Source of the DNA: Helopsaltes ochotensis
Taxonomy: Eukaryota; Chordata; Aves; Passeriformes; Locustellidae
Reading direction: 5' to 3'
DNA length: 64,000 nucleotides
Assembly (NCBI GenBank): GCA_013400155.1
Contig: VXBM01000550.1
Location: 24,242-88,241 of the forward strand
Within the stretch, counting starts at the first letter, position 1. Each line of letters starts with the position of its first letter. Made by a program: the position numbers and the translations under genes. Shown here piece by piece: positions 10,988 through 23,791 of the stretch. Under the pieces are notes generated by a model. That model had not been told where the DNA came from, searched no databases, and saw only the letters and a list, made by a program, of their open reading frames with translations.

Positions 10988-13900
10988 GAGAGTCAGTAAA
11001 AAGAATATGTAAACAATCCAAGAATAGAGAGACTTGATGGACAGGTAGAATACCTTCTGCTAATCAATAGAGAAATTGGCAAGAAAGCTATTAACCAGTT
11101 AAAGTTGAACACGAGGGCCATAAAAACTGTATAAAATGAGTTGTGAATATAGAGAATGGCCTTTTCCTGGATGAAGATTATGGAGTCTCAGCTAACTTAT
11201 TGCAATAGTTTGTTCCTTTGGTTTTTTTCCTTAATTTCTGAGGTATGGAGGAAAAGGTACTTCCATTCCTGCCCATCCCAGCAGGCAGCAGGTGCTTAGA
11301 AGGTCTGAAAAGCAAAAGCCAAATGATTTCAAGAGGGAAATGTACACATCGAAGCAAGTAGAATATGCCATGCCAGGAAATTTCTAATTTGTAATAAATA
11401 GTAATACAATTACATAACATCATATTAAAACATTGAAATAAATGATGCTTTAACGGTGATTTTATAAAAAGTTATACTTAAGAAAGCAATCTCTGTTCTA
11501 TGATAAACCACTATTTATTATAGAAGATATGGCACAGATTTATATAGTCAGACAATTACTCCTGATGAAACCAATCCAACAGGGTTTACAGTGTATTCAT
11601 TGTCTTTGCAGATATTGTAAACTACATGATTCCCAGGAACTTTGATATTCATTCAGTACCATTACGTTGACTAAATATTATCCTCTTAAACTACCAGAAT
11701 CCAATCTAAATGAAAAAGGTTTTAATATAGTGTTTTCTCTTTTTGTGTTGGAAATTAGTCTATGAACTGTCTTCAACTCATTCTGTTGTATAAATTGCTA
11801 GGAAAATGATGCAATTTTTCTGTGAAAGCAGGGCATGTGCACAAGATCACAATGTCCTAGATAAAAGCTACAAGGGATCTCGTTAGTCCGTTTCATCCTT
11901 TACTCCTCAAAACAAGCAGGTAACACTGCAAGAAGAGTATGCAAAGTAGCCTTGCAGCTCACCAGTTCTACTTCTGGACTAATAGAAGGTGACGAGTTTT
12001 TATTTCAATGATGCTCCAAGAACTGGTGAGACAACAATCAAGGAACCTCATATCTATGCAGAGAATAGTCTTTTGCAGTGAGCCAGTCTGTCAAGAAACA
12101 TTTTCTCTGTTTTTCTCTGCCCATTTTATATTCTGTTACTTTCCTGAATCTCAACATTATGAGGGGAAAAATCTGTTTAGGAATGGGCAAGAAATTGTTG
12201 AACTATGGATTCTGGTTTTTGTTGTCAAATGTCATTACATCAGGCTTCTTCTTTTAGTTCATAAATATGTTCATGTCTCTGTGCAGTTCTTCCTCCAAAA
12301 GCAGTATTCCTATCCCCTAAAATAATCTTCTCACCTCTTAAAACTCAGGACCTGCTTTTGGAAATCACATTGGAAAACTGCTGATAGAAAACCAGCCTCA
12401 GTTAGAATGCTTTGGGACAGCCTCAGTAAAGGACAAAAACTAATAATAGTTTGTGTTAACTTTGTATTTCTTGGGAATCACATGGATAGAGACATTGTCA
12501 GTCAGAATCACATGGATAAGGCCATTGAGTCATCAAATTTTGCGCTCTGCTTAGGTAAATGAAAAATACCTCCTGAAAATCTTTGGTACTTTTTATGAAG
12601 ATTGCTGGCTTTAATATACTTATTTATGTGTATGTATGTATTTCCTTATTTTATATTTAAATAAATGCAGCAGAAGTCATTTTTCCAGTTCTGGAGATTT
12701 TTTCTTGCAGTTTGTATAAATATATTCACATTCTAGTGTGGTTAGTATTAGTCTATAAATTAAGTCTTTTACTTGTGGTCTTTTCTCTGTAAAATGTGAT
12801 TAATTTTAAATTAAAGCATGACCCAAACAACACTTGAGACTAAACTGAAATGTGTTAAAAAATATGTATATTGATTTTAGCCAAATGTAATCTTTTTTTG
12901 ATAAAAATACCCTTTGATCCATAGTCAGTGCACCAAAAAGTAGCTCTCCTGACTTTGATCATACAAAGACATAGAGAAGATGTCAGACATGAAATAAATA
13001 AGTGAGAAGTGTGGAAAAATGAATGAGGTGACACAGCATTCTTTGAGCTTTGTTGTCCCTGCTGTACACTACTAGAACAAGCACTTCTTGCTAATACGAT
13101 GGAACAGCCCAACAATTTTCAGGCATGAAGACTACTTGAGGGAAAATTCAATAAGTTAAGAATACCAAACTGTAATCAGACCTTGGGGAAGTAGCAGTAT
13201 TGAAACACAACTTTTTTTTTTTTTTGACAGTTTTGAGTGTAGCTCTGGTAGTCTGTTTCAAAACCTGTCAAAATGATGATAAGTGGTCTTGGGAGCCCAG
13301 TTTTGATTCTTACACCAAATAATCTGGCTGCCTTCTTGGTATTAGTGCTATTAGCAATTTAAGAAGTTTTAACATTTTTGAAGGAGAAAAGATGCTAAAA
13401 TAGAAAAATGACTATGCTGAATGTAGAGCAATTACTTTTCATGACATCCTCATCAAAATCAATAGGATTGACTAATTAAGACATCTAAGCTGAAATCAAT
13501 AGGATCTGACAGCTAACACCTCCCTGTAGCAATAAGCCAACATCAACAATTTTGCATTTATACCGATGTTAAAGTTACCCAGTCCTACTTCCTTTGCTAT
13601 TCAGTACTTAATGTTTTCCTGAACAGCAAAGCTATTCCATACCTAATATGCTTCTCACATTCCAAAACAAAAGCTGATGAAATTGCTACACCTATATACC
13701 TTCTGCCATGTGGTGCACATTTGCAGCTTGTTACCAAAGAGCCTTGATTGACCTGATGTTTGGGTTCTCAATCCTAAAATGCCAGTGGACTATAACAAGG
13801 CAATTAAAATAGATGTCAGGACCAGGAGTGTCAAGTACAGAGGCAATCCAAAATATGAAAGAAATTCCACAACCAACACCAGCTTTTTTTTTTTTTTTTT

Positions 13901-16900
13901 TTAATTCTTTCACCATTGAGTCTTTAATGGGAATACCTTTGGGTGGATGTTTTCCTGCCAGTTCTTCCTCTGAGGGTCTACCCTGCCTTCCCTCAAGTTT
14001 TCAATTTTCCCTTAGCAGATTTCTGATGATCCATGAAAGTCTCTGCTATATTACCCCTGAACCTATCCTCAGTGCACAGTAGAACAGGTTCACAGAAATC
14101 ATGGCACCTTGATGCTCTCTGGAGCTGGAAGGAGAGAGAAACAACGAATGAATCAAAATATACTGTGTGCCATCCAGTAGACATGCAGCGTAGGTTTGTT
14201 TTTTCTGCTGCTTGGATTCTGACTCTTCTTGAAACTTCTGTTCCTTCTGAATTTCTAGGCAGATGTCATGGTCAACAATGTTTCTTCTTTAGATTACAGT
14301 TTGATGTTGTGACTGTTCCTCAAATCATGCTGATGAGAATGATTGTCTTCATTAAAGCAAGCACAATCCATTGATATTATGCACAAATTACCTTGAAGAC
14401 AGACCAGGAAATTCAAAGAGAGAAGAGCACATCAGAAATGTCTTCTGAATTATCCTATTGTCTCTAGAATCCACTTCTCTTAATTTCTTGATATTTTCAC
14501 TTCCAATCATTGTTGGGTTTTTGCAGTTTATTTTCCTCTTTAATTCAGGGCCAAATTAATATTATTGGTTTTCATATAGTTGTGCATAGCAGAGTAGAAC
14601 CATGTCTTCCAACCACTAATGGTCACAGGAAACAACTGCTTGAAGACATGTTAGAAGTTTGCTGTGGACCATATATATGTTTTCACTTTCCCTCAACTAC
14701 AGACACATTTATTTGGAGATGGAGTACAAATTTAAGAATGCCTTCATGTGGCCTATGTGCTTCAATTCATGAATTTTAAAGCTAAATCTCAGAAAATTTT
14801 AAGAACCTGTACCGTAGTAACAGCATATCCTGTCCCAATTGTAAAATAAAAGAAAAATCCAAAATACATTGTAAGTTGCAATCTTTCATATAGCAAATTA
14901 TCTCTTTATAATTTCTGAGCCAAAGTACTTCCATAATTTCTTGTCCTTCGAAGGATTTTGCAGATGCCTGGCTATCAACAAAAAAGAGGTTATATGATTC
15001 ATGTTGGAAAAGAACTGAAGACCACATTCCCTAAGCAAGCAGTAAATCTTGTATTGGACATATTAAAAATTTACTTTAGGCAACATTTGCTTTCCAAGAA
15101 ATTTCTTAGTATCTGCATGTTGTATTTGATTTGAGAATAATTAAGTGGTTTAGCTTTGAGATGTGCTGAATATTTTATCCTGAACTGGGCTGGCAAGAAC
15201 ATCCTTGTCACAGTGGCTGTTCATCTTATTTATGTAATGTCTGCCACAGCTTTGTTCAGCTCAATAGAGTTTTTCTATTGGATCAGGGCCCAGAGAATTA
15301 AATCACCTCTGATTATCTCACTTAAAGAAACATGGCTGATAAACAGAAAATTGCACTCAGGTTGAAAGTTCCAACCCTCTTAGGAAACCACACTTAACCT
15401 GATTCAATGCCCTCTGAAATGCTATTCTCTACAAATGTTACTTTCTCTGCAATTGCCAGCCCGAAACCAAAAATCTTTACTATATTCTTCAACAAATGTC
15501 AGTATTTTCTTCAAAACTGTGGCTACAAAGGAGACAAAATTACCTAAAAAGAGTAGAAAGATGGTAAAATACCTAAATTTTGATGTGGCAGGAGCCAAAC
15601 TGAATTGTGGTTAATGACGAAGTATCATAGCATATAGAGCTCACATAGCTCTTTATGTGAGCAAAAGCATCTTTTATACACAGATTTAGTTTCTCCATTT
15701 TTTCGACATGTATCTTTTGGTAAATATCTTGGCCCCAATGGATCTTCAAAATAGTCTTGAGATGGTTCTTAGGTACTATCCTCTGTATCACTGTCCACAG
15801 CCATGTAGGAGGATACGGAAAGACAGACACTTGCCCAGAAGAGACACATTGCTTAGAATTGGGGTTAATGAAGCATGTATTTGAAACACAGATCTCTTGG
15901 AAACAATTTTCTTTTATTTGTGTCAACACAAGACTGAGTTAGTGCTAATACCCCTTTCCTTGGGGTGGGAAAAACTGAATTCAGATCCCTGTTCTGCCTT
16001 TGTCATGGCAGTGATCTAACAAGTACATCCACGTGATAGATGAATAGTGCTAGAAGAAAGAGATACTCCCTTTTTTCTTACTGCATCATTTATAAACCAC
16101 AGAGTAATACCAATAAGATAAATTTACACTTCAAGTGTTTTGCAATTAAGGCGTTCACATGGGAAGTAGCAGAGCTATGACGAAAACTCTTGGTCTAGTT
16201 CCAGCAGCAGCAGATCTTGAATGCAGGGCTGACTCTGTGTGAATACTTTAGGTGTCAATTTACTCATGCTCTTTCTGCCATTTTCTCTGCAAAAGGACAA
16301 ACTGAGTTTAGGTTCATGAGTCTCATGGTGCGTTAATGACTGGGGGTTTGAATATGTGATGTCTTACATATAGCAATACCTCATGTTGTTACTTTTAAGA
16401 CGACAAACGTTTAAGTTTCTCCCTTTTTTCCCTTGTCCACGAAGAATGGGATATTGATGCTTCTCACATTCTATGAGTGTAATCATAAAATTGCAGATAA
16501 TGGGACCATGTAAAATCTGTGCATGGATATCTAATAACACAGTAACTCATGAAGGTAGTGAGCCAATGATTTACAAAGGCTGAAAAGAGAAACCATCTGA
16601 AAAGAAACACTTCTGGGTTACAGACTCCATTAGGTACTTCTTTTCTAGAGGTTTCAGGTGTTCAGTGTAAGAAGAGCCATAGTAGAGGTACTACAGAAAA
16701 ATAATTTCTGTGTGAGAAGTGAGAAAGGATTTCTATAACAATTAAGCATGTGGGCTTTGTAATGAAAAGGCTATTGCTAATGTCTTCTTCCATCTCTGTG
16801 ATATCAAAGAAGAAGCTTCATACTTTGAATATAGTAAAAATACTATAAATAAGGTTAAAAAAAATTGCATCTGCATCCCATAAAGTATTTACATCAATTC

Positions 16901-17740
16901 AGTCAAATAAGAGTCTATAAGCAAAGCATTATATAGATTAAATAACAAGGTTCAGATACCCTGGTTTAAGCTTGCAGAGCTCTGATACTTCTCAGGAGAA
17001 TACCTTCCATTTTAAGTGCATTATATTCATTATTCCTTTCCTCCCCCTTCTTTCTTCTTACATTTTAATTCATTTTGCAGCTTTCTCTTCATCACATGGG
17101 CTTTTATTTTCAAAATAAGCCATTTGTGCTGTATCTTTTCCAGTGCCTTTGGAAAATTTAAATATATAATGCAGCTACATTCCCTTTATCTGTCATGCTA
17201 GCAGTATCTTCAAAAAGTCTAGTGTATTTGTAAAGCAAGTGCAGCTCTCCTAGCATTCTTACTGCATCTTGTTAACTAATCCCCTTGTCACCACCTTACT
17301 TTCACTTTCTTCTGTCACAAATTAATCCATCAACAATCATGTAATTCGAATGATCTGGTTTCCTTCTTTTTCCGTGAAGTGACATTAACTCGCATTTGAG
17401 TTGTAAGAAGAGTGCACAGTTCTCACAGAACAAAATATAATCAAATCTTACTACTTTTAAATGCTACTTGAGGGCTTTGCTCACTACCATGCGATGTTGT
17501 CAAGGATATTTAAGAACCTAGACAGAGGTAAAAGGCAGATTGGTTAAAATGTGGGATACAGACCTTGATGGAGCCACTGTAAAATTTCCCATTGACTTAG
17601 CTGCCAAGGCAGTGACATATCCTCTCATGGGTACAAGAGACTTCATTTTCTAGTATTCTGGGGAGGTGCAAGTAGAGCTCCTTGGCTATCATGTTAAGCT
17701 GAGAAGGGAGAGGAAAGACTGGTATTACCCCATATAAAAA
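10988..17740. other. Non-coding AT-rich unique sequence
   Basis: No gene was seen. Minor features: T runs at 13212-13225 (14 nt) and 13884-13902 (19 nt), and a 9-bp inverted repeat GCTCACATA/TATGTGAGC at 15639-15662. A complex, repeat-free stretch at about 15150-15370 could be conserved noncoding DNA, but the sequence alone cannot show this. Confidence 0.55.
12475..12534 (+). repeat. 30-bp imperfect tandem duplication
   Basis: GAATCACATGGATA at 12475-12488 recurs at 12505-12518. The following bases also correspond (GAGACATTG and AGGCCATTG), giving two units of about 30 bp. Confidence 0.8.
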
Positions 17741-17785
17741 CAACCAACCAACCAACCAACCAACCAACCAACCAACCAACCAACC
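17741..17785. repeat. (CAAC)n microsatellite
   Basis: About eleven uninterrupted CAAC units. The minus strand is (GTTG)n, a series of GG doublets that could form two-tetrad G-quadruplexes. Frames across it give an artefactual W-L-V-G repeat peptide. Confidence 0.97.
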
Positions 17786-20700
17786 ACACAACATCAGGAA
17801 CATCAGGAAGAAATCCCCCCAACACAACAAAACTGAGCATATATTGCTTATGAAAATAATATATGAAAAACTGGGGAGTCACCCATAGCTAGACTTTTAG
17901 GTTTTCTGAACTGCTACAAACTAATACGCTACTAGCAGGCGGAAACAGCGCAAGCAGAAACTAAAGCCATGAGCAACTGCTGCCGCCTTGTTTCAAATAG
18001 GAAGCAAAGGACTGTGAAAGCAATAACCAAAAAAAGTGTAGTTTTAACAGGTAATCCCATTTTCCAGCTGACTAGGACCACTTGACTTTTGTCCTTGCTT
18101 TTCACAGTTTGTCCCAAATAAACAAATTTCTCCTGTAACACACACCTTGCTAAGGGCTCTTGCAGATAGAGATAGGGGACTTGTTTCCAGTTGTATTGAA
18201 TTTACTTTAGCTGTATACTCCAGTGCAAAATAATTGTAAATATTTTTGAACTCAACTTGATGGCACTTATATGCCTCTTGCTTTTTATCATGAAGCAAGT
18301 GTGACAATACGATGTAAAAGACAACTGTGAATTTGCCCAAAATAGCAGTTTAATAACTTTTTCCCAACTGACCTACCCAAAACCTCCAAACAACCTTTAC
18401 AACCTTTAATTTTTTTAAAATGTCTTTCATCTCGTCAAGATTTTTGAAATTAGGAACTTCAAATAGTTTCACATAAAAATTACATCTTAGAACTCTGTGG
18501 AGGACTACAGAACACCATTTGGAAAAGAGGAGATCCATAGTAAGGAAAAAACTACTCTCATGATCTCACATGAGATTGGTGAACCTCATTGAATATGGAA
18601 TCCTGTATTCTCTTTTATAAAGTAACATGGAAGTCTTGTTAGTGTGAAAATTTTATACATTATAGGCTTTTTTTAATGCACGCACTCCCCTACCCCACGG
18701 ACATGACCAATTTAAAAGTTTAAGAAGCTAACAAACATTTTTACCTTTATTCTTTTCATCTCCAGTAAGGACATTAATTTATGCACAGCTTCTCACTTAG
18801 GCCAAAATTCTGCTCTTTTCAAGATCTATTTGTTTCTCAATCTCTTAAAAATTAAAATTTAGGGGACCTTTTTTTTTTTTGTGTCTCTGTCAGCTAACAC
18901 TTGGAAATATCTGGAAAACTTTTGCAGCCTAAATAATTCTATTTTAGGAAGAATCAACACCCAGGTAAATTCAAGCTGCAAAATAGATATGTCAGGAATT
19001 TATAAAGGTCTGAATTTGATATGATGAACATGAAAAGGGTTGTTATTGACGCTGTATTGTAATGGAGTCTGTACCAACAGTCTCCCATGCTGAGAAGGAA
19101 GACTCATGTTTTATACATCTGATTCATATGATGGCAAGAAAGACACACTCTTGAAGACAGAGATGTTTTACAGTCATGCAGTTGAGCAAGAGGGATGCAA
19201 AGAAATTTCTCTGAGAGAAAAGAACAGTGTCTGGAGCGAGGAGTTAAAAGATGTAGAGGAAGTCATTTTTCTAGCTAGGACTCTCAGGTAGAGACCATGT
19301 GGTGTGAAAGATTTTGTCAAAGGACACAGCTGATTCTGGGGTTCACCATGGAAGCCAAACAGTGGGGTCACCCAGGGAAGGATGAGGACACTCAGCCATG
19401 GACAAACCTTGTGTGAAACCTCACAGATTGCAGGGGCAGCCCTCTACTCCCCAGAATCAAGAGGCATTGTGCCTCCTTGCTTGCCAAGAACTGTTTTCAG
19501 CTATATTCTATTTTGCAGTAGAAAACTTTTCTATAATCTTCCTATGTGGGGATAGGGACTGGGCTTTTCTCAAGAGAAAGGGCATGAATATTGCCCACTC
19601 TTAAGGAGGCTCATGCAGTGGCCTTTCCTGAGGCCACAGGGGACCTTATGTAAATTATGCTCTCTGCGGGTCTGCAAACAGAGACTATTTAGTCCATGTG
19701 ACTTCCATAGCCCTTGAAGACATCTGAAAATAAGCAATAGTTGAGTGCAAATGTCTACTTAATACTAGTGCTGTAAGAAAAAGGTTATAAAAACTGTGTG
19801 GACCAGCTCCGGAGATGGGTTTGGGTACAGGCAGGAATCTGCAGATGCCAAATGGGCACACACAGCAGTTGCACACAGGGGGGCCCAAGTGGTCATTGTT
19901 ATTTTCATTACATTTTTCTAGTTTTATAGCTTTGGGGTTTTTTTTATTTCAAGCATTAGCCATTGGATGTAAAGTCAATTCTTGCCCGTGCATGAAAGTT
20001 ATCCTTTCTCATTTGCACCCTTTCTTATTATGGCAATTGAATTCTCATCATTGACCCATATTTATCCTTATCCCTATAGGATATAGACTTTTTCAGTTCT
20101 TCTCTCAGTTGCTGTACTGTATTGATCAAGCAATTTGCAACCTTGTCCTTCCTTTAATGTCATTTACAAATATCCATCTGTCTAGCTTCCTATCTCTCCC
20201 AGGTAAATATTTGGTGGATACAATCTCCTCCAGTATAACATGGAATTTTTTCTGTACTTAAATACCACATTATATACATAAATGGATGCATAGTATGTAG
20301 AAATTCATGAAGAATCTCCCTGAAGGTGTCAAGCAAACCCTATTGATAAATGCAAGTGAGACAGAAAGATGGCTTAAAAATAAACAAGTAAATGAATAAA
20401 AATTATAAACAGAAATTTGTGTATAGAGGGCAGTCCTAATAATGGTCTTTTTCAGCTTTCAGAATAGCAACAAAAAAACCCAAGGAAAGAGAAAAATCTG
20501 CCCCGTTGTTGGAGAACACACATTTATTCCTTTTCTCTTGAAAAAGCTTGTATGGTCAAATTCGGATCACTTTTGTGTTGGTGTAACACAAGCAGTTTCA
20601 GAAAAATTGTTTTCAGCCTGTGGAAGTGATATAAAACCAGATCCATAAAGCAGTGCCATTGCTTTCACTTTCATTTTAACACTACTGTTCTTTTACAAAA

Positions 20701-20969
20701 TTTCCTCCCCCATACACAAGCTGGATTCTAAGACCAGAATCTTCTGATAAGGCTCTGTTTTTATGAAGGAAGAATTTTTATGTCACAGAAAGACAATTTT
20801 TATACTGTTTGTGAAAAGTAAAGAGTTTAATTTGCAATATAGAGTGTACCAGACTCACAAAGAAAAATGGCTTCTTAGTCCTTTAAAAAAGACATAGAAT
20901 TTTGTCAAAACTTTTCTAAAGAAAGGAAATAAATGAAGGCTTATAAGACCTTTTCCAATTTTCAGTTTG
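17786..20969. other. Non-coding unique sequence
   Basis: No gene was seen. A somewhat GC-richer interval at 19300-19640 has short open frames on both strands with no recognisable domain and no mobile-element hallmark. Confidence 0.55.
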
Positions 20970-21041
20970 CTCTCTCTATATATATACATATATGTATATA
21001 TAAAAGTATATATTATGCATGTAATTATATAATTATATAGA
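20970..21041. repeat. TA-rich low-complexity tract
   Basis: Alternating TATATA/TACATA/TATGTATATA sequence followed by AATTATATAATTATATAG. It is a degenerate (TA)n microsatellite. Confidence 0.85.
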
Positions 21042-21650
21042 TATTTTCTGCTTTGTTATTATTTTTTTGTAGACCTCTTGCTTTAGCTGCCAAATCAGCA
21101 TCTGAACTCCTCTTGCTACCCTTTTCAGCTTTCCATAGGTCTCTGTGTTCCTAAAGTTGGGGTAGACCAAAGAGGGCTGCTCACAGAGGCTTAACTGCAG
21201 GATTGGGACCTTGATGCAGAGTGCATGTGAGCCTGCAAAATTCTAGTATTTCTTAGCCTTGAATTTGAAGATTCTGCATAAAGCATTGAGATTTTTTTTT
21301 TTGTAGCCTTTTCACACAAATTTGTACCTAGTACCTCTCTAAGCTTGCACAGGATGCAGGGTGCTGAAAGTACATGAGGAGTGTGCTCTCACCTGATGTT
21401 GATTCAGATCACTAGAAGAATGTTTGTATAAACAAAGAGCTGCAGGCCATGTCAGAGCCCCTTTCCTCTGCTTAATCCACAGCTCAGTTAAGAAATAATA
21501 CATTTTTCTTCATTCAGGACACCTTTTATCTTTTTTCTGTCTCGTATCTGTGGGGTGTTTTCTTTCTCCTTTTTGCTTTTGAACTGCTGCTGAATGTTGA
21601 TGAGACAGTACTTAGGCCAATCCTAGAGTGATTTTTCATCATTGTGGCCT

Positions 21651-21694
21651 TTTTTTTCATTCAGGTCTGGTATTGCCAGACCTGAAGGAAAAAA
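21651..21694. other. Strong 19-bp hairpin
   Basis: TTCAGGTCTGG (21660-21670) pairs perfectly with CCAGACCTGAA (21676-21686) across a 5-nt loop TATTG. Skipping one bulged A (21659), the stem continues with C21658-G21687, a T-G wobble and six T-A pairs (21651-21656 with 21689-21694). The total is about 19 bp in 44 nt, half of it GC-rich. It is shorter than a normal pre-miRNA. It could be a structured RNA element, a recombination hotspot or a relic of a palindromic element. Confidence 0.7.
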
Positions 21695-23772
21695 TCTCTG
21701 CATTTAAGAACACCATGTGGCTTAAACTGTCTGCATACTGGATGTTGTCCTATGATGACATCTTTCCTCAACTCTCTTGAGGAAAAAAGATGCTTTAGAA
21801 GACAAGACAGAAATGTTTCTCAGTGAATTTTGTAAAAGAATGTCTTCTCTGCCTTGTGAGCAAAAATCACAGGATGCAGTCATATTGGAGAGGAGAGAAA
21901 ACAGAAGTTCAGCGCTGGTGTTCTGGGTCAGTAGGTTCCAAATGTACACTTACTTTTACATCTGTTGCTCTGATTTATAGACAAGGTGGAGGTTAACTGT
22001 TTTCTGTTTTCCTTTTGCTACAGCTTCCTCTGAGCTCAGAGCATATGCTTTCTTGATAGTATTTAAAAAGAACCCTTGGGTTAGTTTTTTTTTCAGGCCG
22101 GAGATATTTGCCTTGACCTGGTGAAAAGTCCCATTTTAAAATTGTAACTACTGTGCTTGTTAAAAAGCCCAGAAACCATTTCTGCTCAGTTCTGTTTTCT
22201 AGGATCTAGCTGTATTTTTAGTGGCAATAGTTAAAAACAAATACATGCCCTGAACTCTTTTTCCCTCCCACTGTAGCTGTGACTGCTGAGAGTGCTTGAT
22301 AGTCGATGCTTTTCTGTGCTAGTTCATTCTAGAGAGGTGAAAATATTAAAGCCAGCTCTGCAGAATGAGAGCAAATGAGGTATAGCCTGATAGAAAAATG
22401 CCAAGAGAAAATTTGCCGAGGCCAAGGGAACTACAGAGAGTCTTGTACCAGGTAGGGTGAGATTTATCTACACCGAGGCAGGTACAAACCCCTGCTTCGG
22501 TCTTGCATTGATGCACTCATGCCACAGTTAGGGCAGACATAGAGAAAATAGTTGCCATTCTCTGTATCATCGGAAAAGTCCTGACAGGCTTACACCATAG
22601 AGAAACCTTTTCAAAAAGCTGTTGAAAAAAAATGGTTTATAGGAGTGAGAGTTTCCCAAAGCTGCGAGGAAATGTGCTGATACCAGTCAGCAGGAGAAAA
22701 TATTTGCCCAAGGGTTTTGTTCTAGGGCAGATTCCCTGATGTAACTTAATCAGTAGAACAAAAAGTCTATTGTGGACTACTTATAGGCACCCTTAATAGG
22801 ATATATGCAAATCCATTGGGCTTAATGGCACTATTCATGTATGCAAAGGTGGACACCAGTGCATTAGGCCTCCCAGCCGAGCCATTTTGTCATCAGTTCA
22901 ACAGAAAAAGCAAATCATTTCCCCCAGCTCTTACCTTGGCTGCAGTTGCAAAACTACTGGTAGGAAAAATCTGAAATAAAAAAATAGTATTGAATATTTA
23001 TAATGAAAAAGATTCAGGCTTTGTTGCCAAACATATTCATAGAAAACAATCATTCCCATGGAATTTTACTTTGGTGACTTTTTAAGAAGCTCAAACCTTA
23101 AAAAAGCTTGTAGTAACTGTGAACAGAAAAAGCTTGCTGCAAGTTGGGATTTGCATGGCCATTGAAAAACAAGCCATGGTCAAAATCAGGGGACCACTTA
23201 TAGATTGCAAAGATTTTCTACTGAGTTCAGTCCTTTGAGGTAATGCATTTCAAAAATCATGCCTTGTTTCAGCAATTGTGGCTTGAAGAATACAGTTCAC
23301 AGAGTAAAATATCAAAATGTTCTGTATTGCAAAGCAGGCAGCAACAAACATTTCTCTGTAGGAATGTGTAAAAATGCAGTGATCTGTCCTGTAATGGATA
23401 TCTGTCTATGAGGTAATTCCACTATCTTGCAATTACATGCCTGAAGACATTAATAGCATAAAGCATATTTTAAAAGTAATTGGTAAACCTATTAATTTCC
23501 ACATCTCCATGTTTTTGTCATTTACCATGAAATACTTAACTGTCTTTTGCATTGTTTCAAAAGACGTGTCCATATTTAAATAGAAACCTCTTTTCATTGC
23601 CCATGCTGCATGTTTCATTTTATCTGTATGAGAAATGTGAAACTAGGGAATTAATAATTATTTCACTTGGAAAGGTATGAAGCAAATTCCATTGCCTTTG
23701 TCTGATTAGAATCTTCCCTGCTGGTTTAATTAAAAATGGCCATGTGACAAGCAAAGAAAGCATCTCTCCTTT

Positions 23773-23791
23773 GGGGTGGAGGGGGGGAGGG
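23773..23791 (+). repeat. G-quadruplex-type G tract
   Basis: GGGGTGGAGGGGGGGAGGG can be read as four G3+ runs with loops of at most 4 nt, which fits the standard intramolecular G4 pattern. Confidence 0.7.

Noticed and set aside
9878..11021. Identical 77-codon minus frames in two places
   Set aside because: They are the same random frame repeated by the 708-bp duplication. There is no family resemblance.
17597..17882. Minus-strand frames with a W-L-V-G repeat peptide
   Set aside because: They are translations of the (CAAC)n microsatellite.
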